From Sulfurimonas sp. (GTDB lineage: Bacteria > Campylobacterota > Campylobacteria > Campylobacterales > Sulfurimonadaceae): a stretch of DNA of 58,048 nucleotides. Both the position numbers and the translations under genes were made by a program. Each line of letters begins with the position of its first letter. Position 1 is the first letter of the stretch. This document shows positions 9,462-18,618 of this stretch, piece after piece. The stretch is taken from positions 1 to 58,048 of the forward strand of contig JALWLL010000031.1 of the NCBI GenBank assembly GCA_026996295.1. The letters are read 5' to 3'. The notes under the pieces were generated by a model that worked only from the letters and a program-made list of their open reading frames with translations, made no database searches and was not told the origin of the DNA.

Positions 9462-10093
9462 AATATCAACGCATACAGCTCATACTCAAAGATGATTTTG
9501 CAAAACTGCAAGATGCTAAAATACTGCTTTTAGGGGTTGGCGGTGTTGGAAGTTTCTGCCTTGATTGCATGATAAGAAGCGGCATCTCAGATATAACCAT
9601 AGTAGATTTTGATACCTATGATGTGAGTAATCAAAATCGTCAGATGTGGTCTGAACTTCATGAGGGCGAAGTGAAAGTTCAAGCACTCAAAAAGCACTAT
9701 CCTGATCTCAAGACGCTTAACGTTCGTATAGATGAAGCATGGGTTGAGAGTTTTGACTTCTCACCATACGATCTTGTTTTAGATGCTATTGATGATACCA
9801 AAGCCAAGTTGGCACTTGCAAAGAAGTGCCATAAAAAACTCATATCTTCTTTTGGCTCGGCAAAACGTTTAGATCCTACAAAAGTACAGGTTGGTGATAT
9901 CTGGAAAACATATGGTGACAGGTTTGGATCAAAGATAAGGTATGAGTTGAGAAAGAGCGGTTTTAAGAAAAAATACACTGTGATCTTTTCCTCAGAAGAG
10001 GCAAAAGTAAAAGAGAAGGGCAGTTTTATGGGTGTGACCGCTACCTTTGGCCTCACAATGTGTGCTGAAGCAATTAAAAAAATAATAAAATAA
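9458..10093 (+). CDS. tcdA: tRNA threonylcarbamoyladenosine dehydratase (ThiF/E1-like)
   Basis: A 211-residue member of the ThiF/MoeB/E1 superfamily. The nucleotide-binding loop GVGGVGS is near residue 27, the NQNRQ motif near 63 and DAIDD near 112. The later pattern (SFGSAKRLDPTKVQVGDIWKT) matches TcdA/CsdL, which cyclises t6A at position 37 of ANN-decoding tRNAs. It is shorter than the E. coli protein (about 268 aa). The ATG at 9458 overlaps the surE stop and is preferred over the GTG at 9452. Exact substrate is by family similarity. Confidence 0.85.
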   Translation: MKYQRIQLILKDDFAKLQDAKILLLGVGGVGSFCLDCMIRSGISDITIVDFDTYDVSNQNRQMWSELHEGEVKVQALKKHYPDLKTLNVRIDEAWVESFDFSPYDLVLDAIDDTKAKLALAKKCHKKLISSFGSAKRLDPTKVQVGDIWKTYGDRFGSKIRYELRKSGFKKKYTVIFSSEEAKVKEKGSFMGVTATFGLTMCAEAIKKIIK

Positions 10094-10102
10094 AGGAGAG
10101 AT

Positions 10103-10486
10103 GTGTTCGATTTTATGGATAGTGATTGGTTTATAATCTCTTTGGAGATAATTTTCTTGATTTTGATGTGGTTTGATGTAAAGAAATATATACAAACAAA
10201 GAAAAAAGAGTATTTGACAAACATAGCGTTGACTTTAGGGTTTTTTATATGGACAGCTATCCCCTTTTACAACAGTTATATTACATGGGATGAAAACAAC
10301 AAAGAAAAAATTATTGCCGAATGTACAGAGGAAAATAATGCGACCCTGTGTAAGTGTATAAAAAAAGCGATGTTTAAAGAGTATAGTTACCCGACATATT
10401 TGGCACTAAAACAAAACAATGCCAAAGAGCTAGATGAGTATATAAAAGATGCAAAAGAGGAGTGTTTGGATGATTCATGGTTTTGA
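10103..10486 (+). CDS. Small membrane protein, unknown function
   Basis: A 127-residue protein with hydrophobic segments near 9-25 and 38-57 and a charged C-terminal tail holding several cysteines (LCKC near 87, EEC near 121). No family recognised. The GTG at 10103 is used because AAGGAG at 10093-10098 is close; the ATG at 10115 would be too far. It lies between tcdA and an overlapping small gene and is probably co-transcribed with surE-tcdA. Confidence 0.65.
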   Translation: MFDFMDSDWFIISLEIIFLILMWFDVKKYIQTKKKEYLTNIALTLGFFIWTAIPFYNSYITWDENNKEKIIAECTEENNATLCKCIKKAMFKEYSYPTYLALKQNNAKELDEYIKDAKEECLDDSWF

Positions 10487-10736
10487 TATAGATGAGAAAC
10501 TGATCTGTGAAGGGATCGTAGGAGATGGATGTGGAGGTGGAAGGCTCTTTGTGATCGAAAATGAAACACTTATAGCCTATGATCCACAAACAGATGAAAA
10601 AATAGAACTTTTAAAAGATGTTCAAGATGCCCTTTGCATAAAGAAAAAAGGGTGTGACCTATTTATAGAGTGCAAAAAAGAGCTCATAGAGTTTAATCTC
10701 TCCTCTATGACAAAGAGTGTGAAAGAAAAAAAGTAA
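10470..10736 (+). CDS. Conserved-looking small soluble protein, unknown
   Basis: An 88-residue soluble protein with a glycine-rich stretch (GDGCGGGR) near residue 20 and four cysteines; no recognised domain. The ATG at 10470 is preferred over the ATG at 10449 because GAGGAG at 10457-10462 sits seven bases before it. The gene overlaps the preceding small membrane protein by 17 bp in another frame and ends five bases before the convergent diguanylate cyclase gene. Confidence 0.65.
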   Translation: MIHGFDIDEKLICEGIVGDGCGGGRLFVIENETLIAYDPQTDEKIELLKDVQDALCIKKKGCDLFIECKKELIEFNLSSMTKSVKEKK

Positions 10737-10740
10737 ACTT

Positions 10741-12393
10741 TTACATTAAGCTTCTGATACAGTTTCTACCATCTTCTTTTGCCTGGTAGAGCGCTTTGTC
10801 TGCTCGCTCAAGCATAGAAGCGAGCGTGTCATTTGCTTTGTACTCGGTAACTCCAAAACTTGCAGTGATTTTACCGGCTTTTTCGTGGTGCATCTCTTCG
10901 ATGATTACTCTGAATTTTTCTAAAGCTATCATACTGTTCTCAAGGTTGGTGTTGATAAATAAAAGTACAAACTCCTCTCCACCCCATCTCGCAAACAGAT
11001 CAGTTTTGCGTACACTCTTTTTGACAGTGTTTGCTAAAAGTATAAGTACTTCATCACCAACTAAATGGCCAAACTCATCATTAAACTTTTTAAAGTGGTC
11101 TATATCTAAAATTGCAAGACTTAAAGAGTTTTTGTAGCGTATGGTTTGTTTGAGTTCATACGCAAAAACCTCTTCAAATTTGTTTCTGTTACTGATACCT
11201 GTAAGTGTATCTGTATAGGCATAGATAATGGCTTGAATATGGTTTGTTACATCGTAACGAATAGCCAAAAATTCCAAAATCTCACCCTCCGTATCCAATA
11301 TAGGTACAATTGTGGCATCTACGTAGTAGGTGTTGCCACCTTTTGAGAGGTTTTTCAATGTTCCTCTATAAACCTGTTTTGAAAAGAGTGTTTTCCACAG
11401 TTTTTTGTATTCATCGGGGTCTTGATCCGGGTGTTTGAGTATTCTATGGCTATTTCCTAAAAGTTCTTCTTTAGTGTATTGACTTGTTTTACAAAACTCA
11501 TCATTAACATAGGTGATGGTTCCATCAAGACTGGTCTTGGATACAATAGCAGAGAGATCAATCGCTTTTTTGTACTCCTCTAAAAGGGCTTCATTTGTTG
11601 TAGAGATCTTTTTTTCATGTTTGAGGGCTTTTTTTGTTGAGCCTATAGTCTGAAAGAGCTCACTTTCACGTTTAATAAAGACATAAGAATAATACCAAAG
11701 AAGCAGAAGTATCATGAAAACGATAAGTGCTAAAATAGAGTACTTTACGATGTTGTTGGCGGCAAGTTCCTCTTCGATAGGAGTGATCACTTCTAAAACT
11801 CCCCTTTTATCACCAAGTTTCCATTTTCCCATCTCCCATGTTCTGTCAGGGTGTGCATTATGGCAGTTTACACATGCTTGAGAGGTCATAAAGTCAGTGA
11901 CAGCAACACGCAAGACAGGTTCCCCATCCATCACATCACGTTTAACATAAATACCGTCAGGATTTTTTTTGGTGTAGTAGAGAGCTTCTTTTTGGAATTT
12001 TGTGAGGTTTCTGTCTGCTCTGTTTTTAAAAGGAAATTCACTGTATAGGTTGTATTTTATCCCGGTTTTTTCGCTGAAGATACCACTAAGGTCATGAATA
12101 ACAGTTGTTGGAAGTGGAATGATACCGTTGATCCCCTCATGTTGATAGCTGAATTTTATATTGGGGGCAAACTCTTTAATATCTTTTACAACACTATCCA
12201 CATAGTAAGCTCTGGTGAGTTTGATCTGTTTGACTGCATTGAGACTGTGCTCTGTAATAGTTTTAATAGAGTTTTTGTCGGTTATATAGGGTATGTAAAC
12301 AGCTAAAACAGCGATCATAATGGCTGCTGTAAGCAAAAGAGGTTTAAAAATATTTGTTTTATGGAGTCCGCTGTTTTTTTTTGTTTCTGGCAA
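10741..12393 (-). CDS. Diguanylate cyclase with haem-binding Tll0287-like sensor and PAS domain
   Basis: A 550-residue inner-membrane protein expected to make cyclic di-GMP. It has a membrane segment near 15-33, a periplasmic domain of the Tll0287/DUF3365 type with one c-haem site (ACVNCH near residue 175) and a second membrane segment near 215-237. A PAS domain (about 280-390) and a C-terminal GGDEF domain with the active GGEEF signature (near 470) follow. The covalent haem outside the membrane suggests sensing of redox state or a gas such as NO or O2. It starts at TTG 12393 with AAGG seven bases upstream. Confidence 0.93.
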   Translation of the reverse strand: MPETKKNSGLHKTNIFKPLLLTAAIMIAVLAVYIPYITDKNSIKTITEHSLNAVKQIKLTRAYYVDSVVKDIKEFAPNIKFSYQHEGINGIIPLPTTVIHDLSGIFSEKTGIKYNLYSEFPFKNRADRNLTKFQKEALYYTKKNPDGIYVKRDVMDGEPVLRVAVTDFMTSQACVNCHNAHPDRTWEMGKWKLGDKRGVLEVITPIEEELAANNIVKYSILALIVFMILLLLWYYSYVFIKRESELFQTIGSTKKALKHEKKISTTNEALLEEYKKAIDLSAIVSKTSLDGTITYVNDEFCKTSQYTKEELLGNSHRILKHPDQDPDEYKKLWKTLFSKQVYRGTLKNLSKGGNTYYVDATIVPILDTEGEILEFLAIRYDVTNHIQAIIYAYTDTLTGISNRNKFEEVFAYELKQTIRYKNSLSLAILDIDHFKKFNDEFGHLVGDEVLILLANTVKKSVRKTDLFARWGGEEFVLLFINTNLENSMIALEKFRVIIEEMHHEKAGKITASFGVTEYKANDTLASMLERADKALYQAKEDGRNCIRSLM

Positions 12394-12496
12394 AGTAAAA
12401 CCTTAAAAGTAGTAATAAAAAGAAATATTATAGCTAAATATCAAAATAAGTAAAGCTTATAAAGACAAAAAACTGCTTCATTGTAAAAAAATTTGA

Positions 12497-12502
12497 TATA
12501 AT
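12497..12502 (+). promoter_or_regulatory. Extended -10 promoter element for greA
   Basis: A perfect TATAAT preceded by TGA (the TGn extension) lies 38 bp upstream of the greA ATG. No good -35 is visible, which is common for the main sigma factor in Campylobacterota. Confidence 0.55.
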
Positions 12503-12539
12503 CTCTTAGATTTAAAATTTTAATAAAAGAGAATATATT

Positions 12540-13037
12540 ATGCAAAAAGTTGAACCAATGACACTCTTTGGCTACGAAAAACTGCAAGCCGAAGTGAAAG
12601 ACTTAAAAGAGATAAAGCGTCCCGGTGTTGTTAAGGCTATTGAGGAAGCTCTCGAACATGGAGATCTGAAAGAAAATGCAGAATATCATGCAGCAAAAGA
12701 GCAACAAAAAAACATAGATAACCGTTTGGCAGAACTTGCTGAAATTCTTGGAAATGCACAAATAGTAGATCCAAGTGAGCTTGAGCACTCAAAGATCAGT
12801 TTTGGCTCAACTGTGGTTATGACAGATATGGATACGGATGAAGAGGTGACTTATACGATAGTGGGTGGTGCAGAGAGTAACCCGGATATGGGGCTTATAT
12901 CTTTTAACTCTCCTCTTGCCAAACAACTTTTAGGAAAAGAGGAAGGGGATGAGGTCAAGGTAAAACTTCCGGGTGGAGAAAAAGAGTTTGAGATCGATGA
13001 AGTAAAATATCAGGAGATAGTTTTTGAATGCAATTAA
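12540..13037 (+). CDS. greA: Transcription elongation factor GreA
   Basis: A 165-residue factor that stimulates RNA cleavage in backtracked RNA polymerase. It has the N-terminal coiled coil with the acidic tip region (LEHGDLKENAEYHAAKEQQ) and the C-terminal FKBP-like domain with NSPLAKQLLGKEEGDEV. Length is typical. Its last codons overlap the argC start, so greA and argC are translationally coupled. Confidence 0.97.
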   Translation: MQKVEPMTLFGYEKLQAEVKDLKEIKRPGVVKAIEEALEHGDLKENAEYHAAKEQQKNIDNRLAELAEILGNAQIVDPSELEHSKISFGSTVVMTDMDTDEEVTYTIVGGAESNPDMGLISFNSPLAKQLLGKEEGDEVKVKLPGGEKEFEIDEVKYQEIVFECN

Positions 13038-14028
13038 TGTAGGTATTATCGGGGTGAGCGGTTATACCGGTCTTGAACTGCTCAAGATACTTATAAAGCA
13101 CCCAAAGTTCAAACTCTCTTATGTGGCAAACTCAGAAGGTGGCGTGCTTTTGAGTGAACTTCACCCTTCACTCAAGGGTGTTTATGAATGTAAGGTGCTT
13201 AAAACAGATATCGATGAGATCTCGCAAGAATGTGAACTTGTATTTCTAGCATTGCCTCATAAAACAGCGATGGCATATGTTAAACCTTTGATAGCAAAAG
13301 GTGTCAAGGTAGTTGATCTGTCTGCTGATTATAGATTGCCTCAAGATATCTATGAAGAATTTTACTGCCCCCATACCGATAGCCAAAACTTAGAACATGT
13401 AGTTTACGGACTTCCGGAGATCACAAAAGATGCCCTCAAGTCTGCAAAGCTCGTAGCAAACCCCGGTTGTTTCCCCACTTCTGCGATCTTGGGCTTATTG
13501 CCGTTTATGAAAAAACGTATTGCACACACGCCTATCATCATCGATGCAAAAACAGGTGTGAGCGGTGCCGGAAAAAAACTCAGTGATGTGACCCATTTTG
13601 TCAATGTCAATGATAACCTTTTTGCATACAACCCTCTTATGCATCGTCATGCTCCCGAGATCGCTCAAAAACTGGGAGTCGATTTTGATGAGGTTCATTT
13701 TGTTCCCCACCTTATCCCACTAACACGAGGAATGATATCAAGCATATATATACAGGTTTCTTCTGACTTTGATGCTTTGAGTACTTTAGAAGCTTACTAT
13801 AAAGATAGCCCTTTTGTTCGCATAAGTCATACTCCTGTTGATATGAAAAATGTAGCAGGAACAAATTTTTGTGATATCTATGTCAAACAAAAAGGGAATG
13901 TTTTGTTTATCTCAAGCGCCATTGACAATCTAATGCGAGGAGCCTCTTCGCAAGCCGTTGTCAATGCAAATATAATGATGGGATTTGATGAGTCCTTAGG
14001 AATTCCAGATATAGCCTATGTCCCATAA
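13024..14028 (+). CDS. argC: N-acetyl-gamma-glutamyl-phosphate reductase
   Basis: A 334-residue NADPH-dependent enzyme of arginine biosynthesis that converts N-acetylglutamyl phosphate to the semialdehyde. The Rossmann loop GVSGYTG is at residue 9 and the catalytic cysteine lies in NPGCFPTS near 148. HRHAPEI and FVPHLIPLTRGM are also present. Translation starts at TTG 13024, with AGGAG at 13012-13016 seven bases upstream inside greA; the nearby ATG is out of frame. It is followed, with an 11-bp overlap, by a phosphatase gene. Confidence 0.97.
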   Translation: MNAINVGIIGVSGYTGLELLKILIKHPKFKLSYVANSEGGVLLSELHPSLKGVYECKVLKTDIDEISQECELVFLALPHKTAMAYVKPLIAKGVKVVDLSADYRLPQDIYEEFYCPHTDSQNLEHVVYGLPEITKDALKSAKLVANPGCFPTSAILGLLPFMKKRIAHTPIIIDAKTGVSGAGKKLSDVTHFVNVNDNLFAYNPLMHRHAPEIAQKLGVDFDEVHFVPHLIPLTRGMISSIYIQVSSDFDALSTLEAYYKDSPFVRISHTPVDMKNVAGTNFCDIYVKQKGNVLFISSAIDNLMRGASSQAVVNANIMMGFDESLGIPDIAYVP

Positions 14029-14752
14029 TCTTCAAATAAAAGAGGGTGCGTTTTTTGTAACAGATGCGCACTACTCCCATCTTCGTCCAGCTTTTTTAGA
14101 CTTTTTACAAGAGATCGATTCAAAAAAATTACAACCCACACAGCTTATTTTGATGGGCGATATATTTGACGCTTTGTTTTATGAAGTGCCTTATACACAA
14201 AAGATCAATTCAGAAGCCCTTACGCTTTTACAAAAGATATCTTCATCGATAGAGGTGCTTTATCTTGAGGGAAACCATGACTTTAATCTCAAAAAAGTAT
14301 TTCCAAATATGAAAGTTTTCCCTATCGGCAAACAGCCTGTTGAGTGCGAATATAACGCTAAAAAAGTTTTGCTTGCCCATGGTGATTTTGGAAGTAATCT
14401 GAGCTACAGAGTATATACGGCCGTTATTCGCAACAGTTTTGTTTTGAGGGTGCTTAACTTGATCGATCTTCTTTTGGGACATAAACTTTTTAAGAAGCTA
14501 GATAGTTACTTGAGCAAAAAAGATGATTGTAAAGATTTTGTGGGATTTGAGAAGTTTATATATAACAGACTTGCAAATAAATATAGCTGCGATTACTTTA
14601 TAGAAGGGCACTTTCATCAAAACAAGACCTTTACATTTGATCAATCTACCTATATCAATTTAGGTGCTTTTGCGTGCAATCAAAGATATTTTATAGTAAA
14701 ATTATCACAAACAGAGTTATTAGAAGAGAAAATATTCTCTAAGGAGAGATAA
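14018..14752 (+). CDS. LpxH-like metallophosphoesterase (UDP-2,3-diacylglucosamine hydrolase type)
   Basis: A 244-residue calcineurin-like phosphoesterase. The metal-binding motifs are all visible: D-x-H (TDAHYSH near 15), GD (LMGDIFD near 46), GNHD (near 85), a lone H (LAHGDF near 120) and GHFH (near 196). The pattern resembles LpxH, which releases lipid X in lipid A synthesis; Campylobacterota use a divergent form called LpxJ. It overlaps argC and precedes cheV by four bases. Activity on UDP-diacylglucosamine is likely but not proven by sequence. Confidence 0.75.
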   Translation: MSHNLQIKEGAFFVTDAHYSHLRPAFLDFLQEIDSKKLQPTQLILMGDIFDALFYEVPYTQKINSEALTLLQKISSSIEVLYLEGNHDFNLKKVFPNMKVFPIGKQPVECEYNAKKVLLAHGDFGSNLSYRVYTAVIRNSFVLRVLNLIDLLLGHKLFKKLDSYLSKKDDCKDFVGFEKFIYNRLANKYSCDYFIEGHFHQNKTFTFDQSTYINLGAFACNQRYFIVKLSQTELLEEKIFSKER

Positions 14753-14756
14753 AACT

Positions 14757-15698
14757 ATGCATTTAGATAATTCGCTAAAAGTAGGTTCTAATGAGATGGA
14801 GCTCGTTGATTTTCGCATTTTAAAAGAGGAAGATGGCGAAGTGTATGAGGGGATCTACGGTATAAACGTATCGAAGGTTCGTGAGATCATTCGTGTGCCT
14901 TCCCTGACAGAGCTGCCCGGCACGCCTGAGTTTATTGAGGGTATATTTGATTTGAGAAGTGTGGTGATACCTGTGGTGAACTTAGCAAAATGGATGGGAA
15001 TTCAACAACCCGAAAATGCTGAGAAAAACTCAAGAGTCATCATTACGGAGTTTAACAATGTTTTGATCGGCTTTATCGTACATGAGGCAAAACGGATCAG
15101 ACGTATCAGCTGGAGTGATATTGAACCGGCTACTTTTGTAAGTGGTTCGGGAAGTTTGGATGGCAGTAAAATCACCGGTGTTACCAAGATAGAGGGGGAC
15201 AGCGTCTTACTTATTTTAGATCTTGAGAGTGTTGTTCAAGATCTTGGACTCTATGAACCAGATGTTGATAATATTCCTCAGCAACTTGAGAGTTTTTCAG
15301 GGTATGCACTTGTGCTTGATGACAGTTCTACCGCAAGAAAAATTGTCAAAGAAGCACTGATCAAAATGGGCTTTAGTGTTGTAGAAGCGATTGATGGTGA
15401 AGATGGTCTGGAAAAATTGGATGAACTTTACGCTACATATGGTGAGAACATATCAAATCAACTGAAAATTATCATATCTGATGTTGAGATGCCACGGATG
15501 GACGGGTTTCATTTTGCCGCAAATGTTAAAGATGACAGTCGTTATAACAATATACCGATCATCTTCAACTCATCTATAAGTGATCACTTTAGTGAAAACA
15601 GAGGTAAAGAAGCCGGAGGTGAGGCTTACCTAGTTAAGTTTCAAGCAAATTCTTTTTATGATGAAGTAGCACGTGTTGTTCGTGCACATATGAAATAG
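14757..15698 (+). CDS. cheV: Chemotaxis coupling protein CheV (CheW domain plus receiver)
   Basis: A 313-residue protein with an N-terminal CheW-like coupling domain (about 15-160, with LTELPGTPEFIEGIFDLR) and a C-terminal response-regulator receiver (about 180-312). The phospho-acceptor aspartate is in ISDVEMPRMDG near 245. It couples receptors to CheA and may serve in adaptation or as a phosphate sink. It begins the cheV-cheA-cheW cluster, 10 bp before cheA. Confidence 0.95.
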   Translation: MHLDNSLKVGSNEMELVDFRILKEEDGEVYEGIYGINVSKVREIIRVPSLTELPGTPEFIEGIFDLRSVVIPVVNLAKWMGIQQPENAEKNSRVIITEFNNVLIGFIVHEAKRIRRISWSDIEPATFVSGSGSLDGSKITGVTKIEGDSVLLILDLESVVQDLGLYEPDVDNIPQQLESFSGYALVLDDSSTARKIVKEALIKMGFSVVEAIDGEDGLEKLDELYATYGENISNQLKIIISDVEMPRMDGFHFAANVKDDSRYNNIPIIFNSSISDHFSENRGKEAGGEAYLVKFQANSFYDEVARVVRAHMK

Positions 15699-15708
15699 GA
15701 GTGTAAAT

Positions 15709-18114
15709 ATGGATGAATTTCAAGAGATACTGCAAGATTTTTTAGTTGAATCGTTTGAACTTGTTGAAAAATTGGATGAAGATCTGGTTGAGTTGGAGTC
15801 AAACCCTGAAGACTTAGAGCTTTTAAATGGAATATTTCGTGTTGCACATACTGTAAAAGGTGCTTCTTCATTTTTAAATTTTGATGTTTTAACACACTTG
15901 ACACACCATATGGAAGATGTACTGAATAAAGCGCGACATGGTGAGCTTGTGATCACTCCGGATATTATGGATGTTATCTTGGAATCAGTTGATCTTATGA
16001 AAACACTTCTAGAGAAGATCCGTGATACAAGTGAAGACTCAGGTATAGATGTCTCAGCTTGTGTTGCCAGACTTGACAAGGTAAGTGGTGGAACAGGTGA
16101 AGTGCAAACACCTGTTTCAGATGCTCCAATGGCACAAGAGAGTGTTGAGGAAGAAGAGCTTACAGAAGATGAAGATGAGCCGGATTATGAAAATATGGAT
16201 CCGGATGAGATAGAAGCAGAGATTGAAAGGCTTCTGCAACAAAGACAAGAAGAGGATAGAGCTAAGCGTGAAGCTAAAATCGCTGCAGGGGAGAGTGTAC
16301 CGGCTCCGCCACCTTCACCGGATGAGGTTGCACAGGAACAAGAGGAGCCAAAAGAGGAAGTGGAAGCTGAATCAAAGCCGGTTCCTCTAACGCCTACACC
16401 TGCACCTGCTAAAAAAGAGGAGGCTGTAAAAAGTGATGTAAAAGCAGCTGCTCCGGCAAAAAGAGCACCGGCAGCGGTTGAGCAAACTATTCGTGTGGAT
16501 GTTAAAAGACTCGATCATCTTATGAACCTTATAGGGGAACTTGTTCTTGCCAAAAACAGACTTATAAAGATAAATGATGATGTCGAAGAGCGTTATGAGG
16601 GGGAGGAGTTTTTAGAAGAGCTCAATCAGGTCGTTTCGATAGTCTCACTTGTAACCACAGATCTGCAAATTGCCGTTATGAAGACAAGAATGCTTCCAAT
16701 CGGTAAAGTATTTAACAAGTTCCCGCGTATGATTCGAGATCTTTCACGTGAACTTGATAAAAAGATAGAGTTGGTAATATCGGGGGAGGAGACAGAGCTT
16801 GATAAGTCTATTGTTGAGGAGATTGGTGATCCCCTTGTTCATATTATTAGAAACTCATGCGATCATGGAATTGAGATGCCTGATGAGCGTCTTGCAAAAG
16901 GGAAACCCGAAACAGGAACAATATCGCTCAAAGCTTATAATGAGGGTAATGCCATTGTTATTCAGATAGATGATGACGGAAAAGGCTTGGATGTAGAAAT
17001 GTTGAAAAACAAGTCTCTTGAAAAAGGTATCATCACTGAAAAAGAAGCGGATACGATGAGCGATAAAGAGGCGTTTGGACTCATCTTTAAGCCGGGCTTC
17101 TCTACCGCTGCAGCAGTTACCAATGTAAGTGGTCGCGGTGTCGGTATGGATGTTGTAAAAACAAACATTGAAAAACTCAACGGTATCATAGATATAGAGA
17201 GTGAGCTTGGAGTGGGTACCTCTTTGAAGCTTAAGATCCCTCTTACTTTGGCGATCATTCAGGCATTACTTGTTGGTGTTCAAGAAGAACATTATGCGAT
17301 CCCTCTTGCTTCTGTACTTGAGACTGTTCGTATCTCAAGAGATGAGATTTACACTGTAGAAAACCGTTCTGTAATGAGACTTCGCGATGAGGTTCTCTCT
17401 TTGGTTCATATAGGTGATATTTTTGAGGTTGAGCGCATACTGGATTCAAGTGAACATGCGTATGTTGTTGTACTTGGTCTTGGTGCAAGTAAGCTTGGAC
17501 TTATCGTTGATTCACTTGTCGGTCAAGAAGAGATCGTTATTAAATCTCTGGGCGATTACCTCAAAGGTATCGAAGGGGTTGCCGGGGCAACTATCCGCGG
17601 AGATGGCGGCGTGACACTTATTGTTGATGTTGTAGCGCTTATGCAGATGGCAAAAGGTGTCAAATCAACGGCAATGACAGACAACTCCTCACAAGAGCAA
17701 CATTCTCACGAAAAAACAAAAGCAGATGATTATACAGTTATGATCGTTGATGATTCGAAAACAGATAGAATGATCATGCGCAAAGCATTAGAACCACTCG
17801 GTATCAATCTTGTCGAGGCAAGTGACGGGCAAGAAGCACTCAATATACTAAAACAGGGTGAACATAATTTTGATGCTATGCTAATAGATATCGAGATGCC
17901 AAGAATGGATGGATATACTTTGGCCAATGAGATTAAAAAATATAACAGATATAAAAATCTGCCTCTTATTGCGGTAACTTCTAGAACAGGTAAATCAGAC
18001 AGAATGCGTGGTGTTGAATCTGGGATGGTTGAGTATATAACAAAACCTTACTCGGGGGATTATCTCTCGAGCGTGGTACAAAGAAATATAAACTTTAAAT
18101 CGGAGTTCTTATAA
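15709..18114 (+). CDS. cheA: Chemotaxis histidine kinase CheA fused to a receiver domain (CheAY)
   Basis: An 801-residue hybrid kinase. The Hpt domain carries the phospho-histidine in RVAHTVKGA (His47). An acidic, proline-rich linker follows (about 120-250), then the dimerisation domain, the HATPase domain (RNSCDHGIE near 385 and DDDGKGLD near 424), a CheW-like P5 domain and a C-terminal receiver (about 675-800, phospho-Asp in LIDIEMPRMDG). A separate CheY-binding P2 domain is not evident. The receiver fusion is the normal form in Campylobacterota. Its stop overlaps the cheW start by one base. Confidence 0.97.
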   Translation: MDEFQEILQDFLVESFELVEKLDEDLVELESNPEDLELLNGIFRVAHTVKGASSFLNFDVLTHLTHHMEDVLNKARHGELVITPDIMDVILESVDLMKTLLEKIRDTSEDSGIDVSACVARLDKVSGGTGEVQTPVSDAPMAQESVEEEELTEDEDEPDYENMDPDEIEAEIERLLQQRQEEDRAKREAKIAAGESVPAPPPSPDEVAQEQEEPKEEVEAESKPVPLTPTPAPAKKEEAVKSDVKAAAPAKRAPAAVEQTIRVDVKRLDHLMNLIGELVLAKNRLIKINDDVEERYEGEEFLEELNQVVSIVSLVTTDLQIAVMKTRMLPIGKVFNKFPRMIRDLSRELDKKIELVISGEETELDKSIVEEIGDPLVHIIRNSCDHGIEMPDERLAKGKPETGTISLKAYNEGNAIVIQIDDDGKGLDVEMLKNKSLEKGIITEKEADTMSDKEAFGLIFKPGFSTAAAVTNVSGRGVGMDVVKTNIEKLNGIIDIESELGVGTSLKLKIPLTLAIIQALLVGVQEEHYAIPLASVLETVRISRDEIYTVENRSVMRLRDEVLSLVHIGDIFEVERILDSSEHAYVVVLGLGASKLGLIVDSLVGQEEIVIKSLGDYLKGIEGVAGATIRGDGGVTLIVDVVALMQMAKGVKSTAMTDNSSQEQHSHEKTKADDYTVMIVDDSKTDRMIMRKALEPLGINLVEASDGQEALNILKQGEHNFDAMLIDIEMPRMDGYTLANEIKKYNRYKNLPLIAVTSRTGKSDRMRGVESGMVEYITKPYSGDYLSSVVQRNINFKSEFL

Positions 18115-18608
18115 TGAGTGATAAATTAAAGCAAATTATTGACAAGCAGAGTGAGCAACAAAATCTGGCTATAGACCATTCAGATGATATAGTACAACTC
18201 GTAGGATTTATAATAGGTGAGGAGGAGTATGCTGTTCCTATCTTGACGATACAAGAGATCATAAAACCTATCAGATGGACAAGAGTCCCTCAAACCCCGG
18301 CTTATGTTCTTGGTGTTTTTAACCTTCGTGGTTCAGTGATACCCCTTATCGATCTTCGTTTAAAGTTTGGCCTAGGAGCAAAAAAACATAACGAAGAAAC
18401 AAGGTTTTTTGTACTCAAACAGGGTGACGAGGTTGCAGGTTTTGTTATAGACAGGCTTACAATGGCGATCAGGATCAAAAAGAGCGATATCGGTCCGGCT
18501 CCTGACACTATGGCAGGTGATGACTCTATGATCGATGGTGTTGGAAAACAAGATGACAGGATATTGACCATTTTAAAAGTAAACAAATTATTAGAGAGAG
18601 ATTTTTAA
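18114..18608 (+). CDS. cheW: Chemotaxis adaptor protein CheW
   Basis: A 164-residue adaptor made of a single CheW domain (about 25-160) with the typical YAVPILTIQEIIKP, NLRGSVIPLIDLR and late VGKQDDRILTIL segments. It links chemoreceptors to CheA in the arrays. It shares one base with the cheA stop and is followed 10 bp later by the Mla-type permease gene, which may be read from the same transcript. Confidence 0.97.
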   Translation: MSDKLKQIIDKQSEQQNLAIDHSDDIVQLVGFIIGEEEYAVPILTIQEIIKPIRWTRVPQTPAYVLGVFNLRGSVIPLIDLRLKFGLGAKKHNEETRFFVLKQGDEVAGFVIDRLTMAIRIKKSDIGPAPDTMAGDDSMIDGVGKQDDRILTILKVNKLLERDF

Positions 18609-18618
18609 TTTCACTCAT

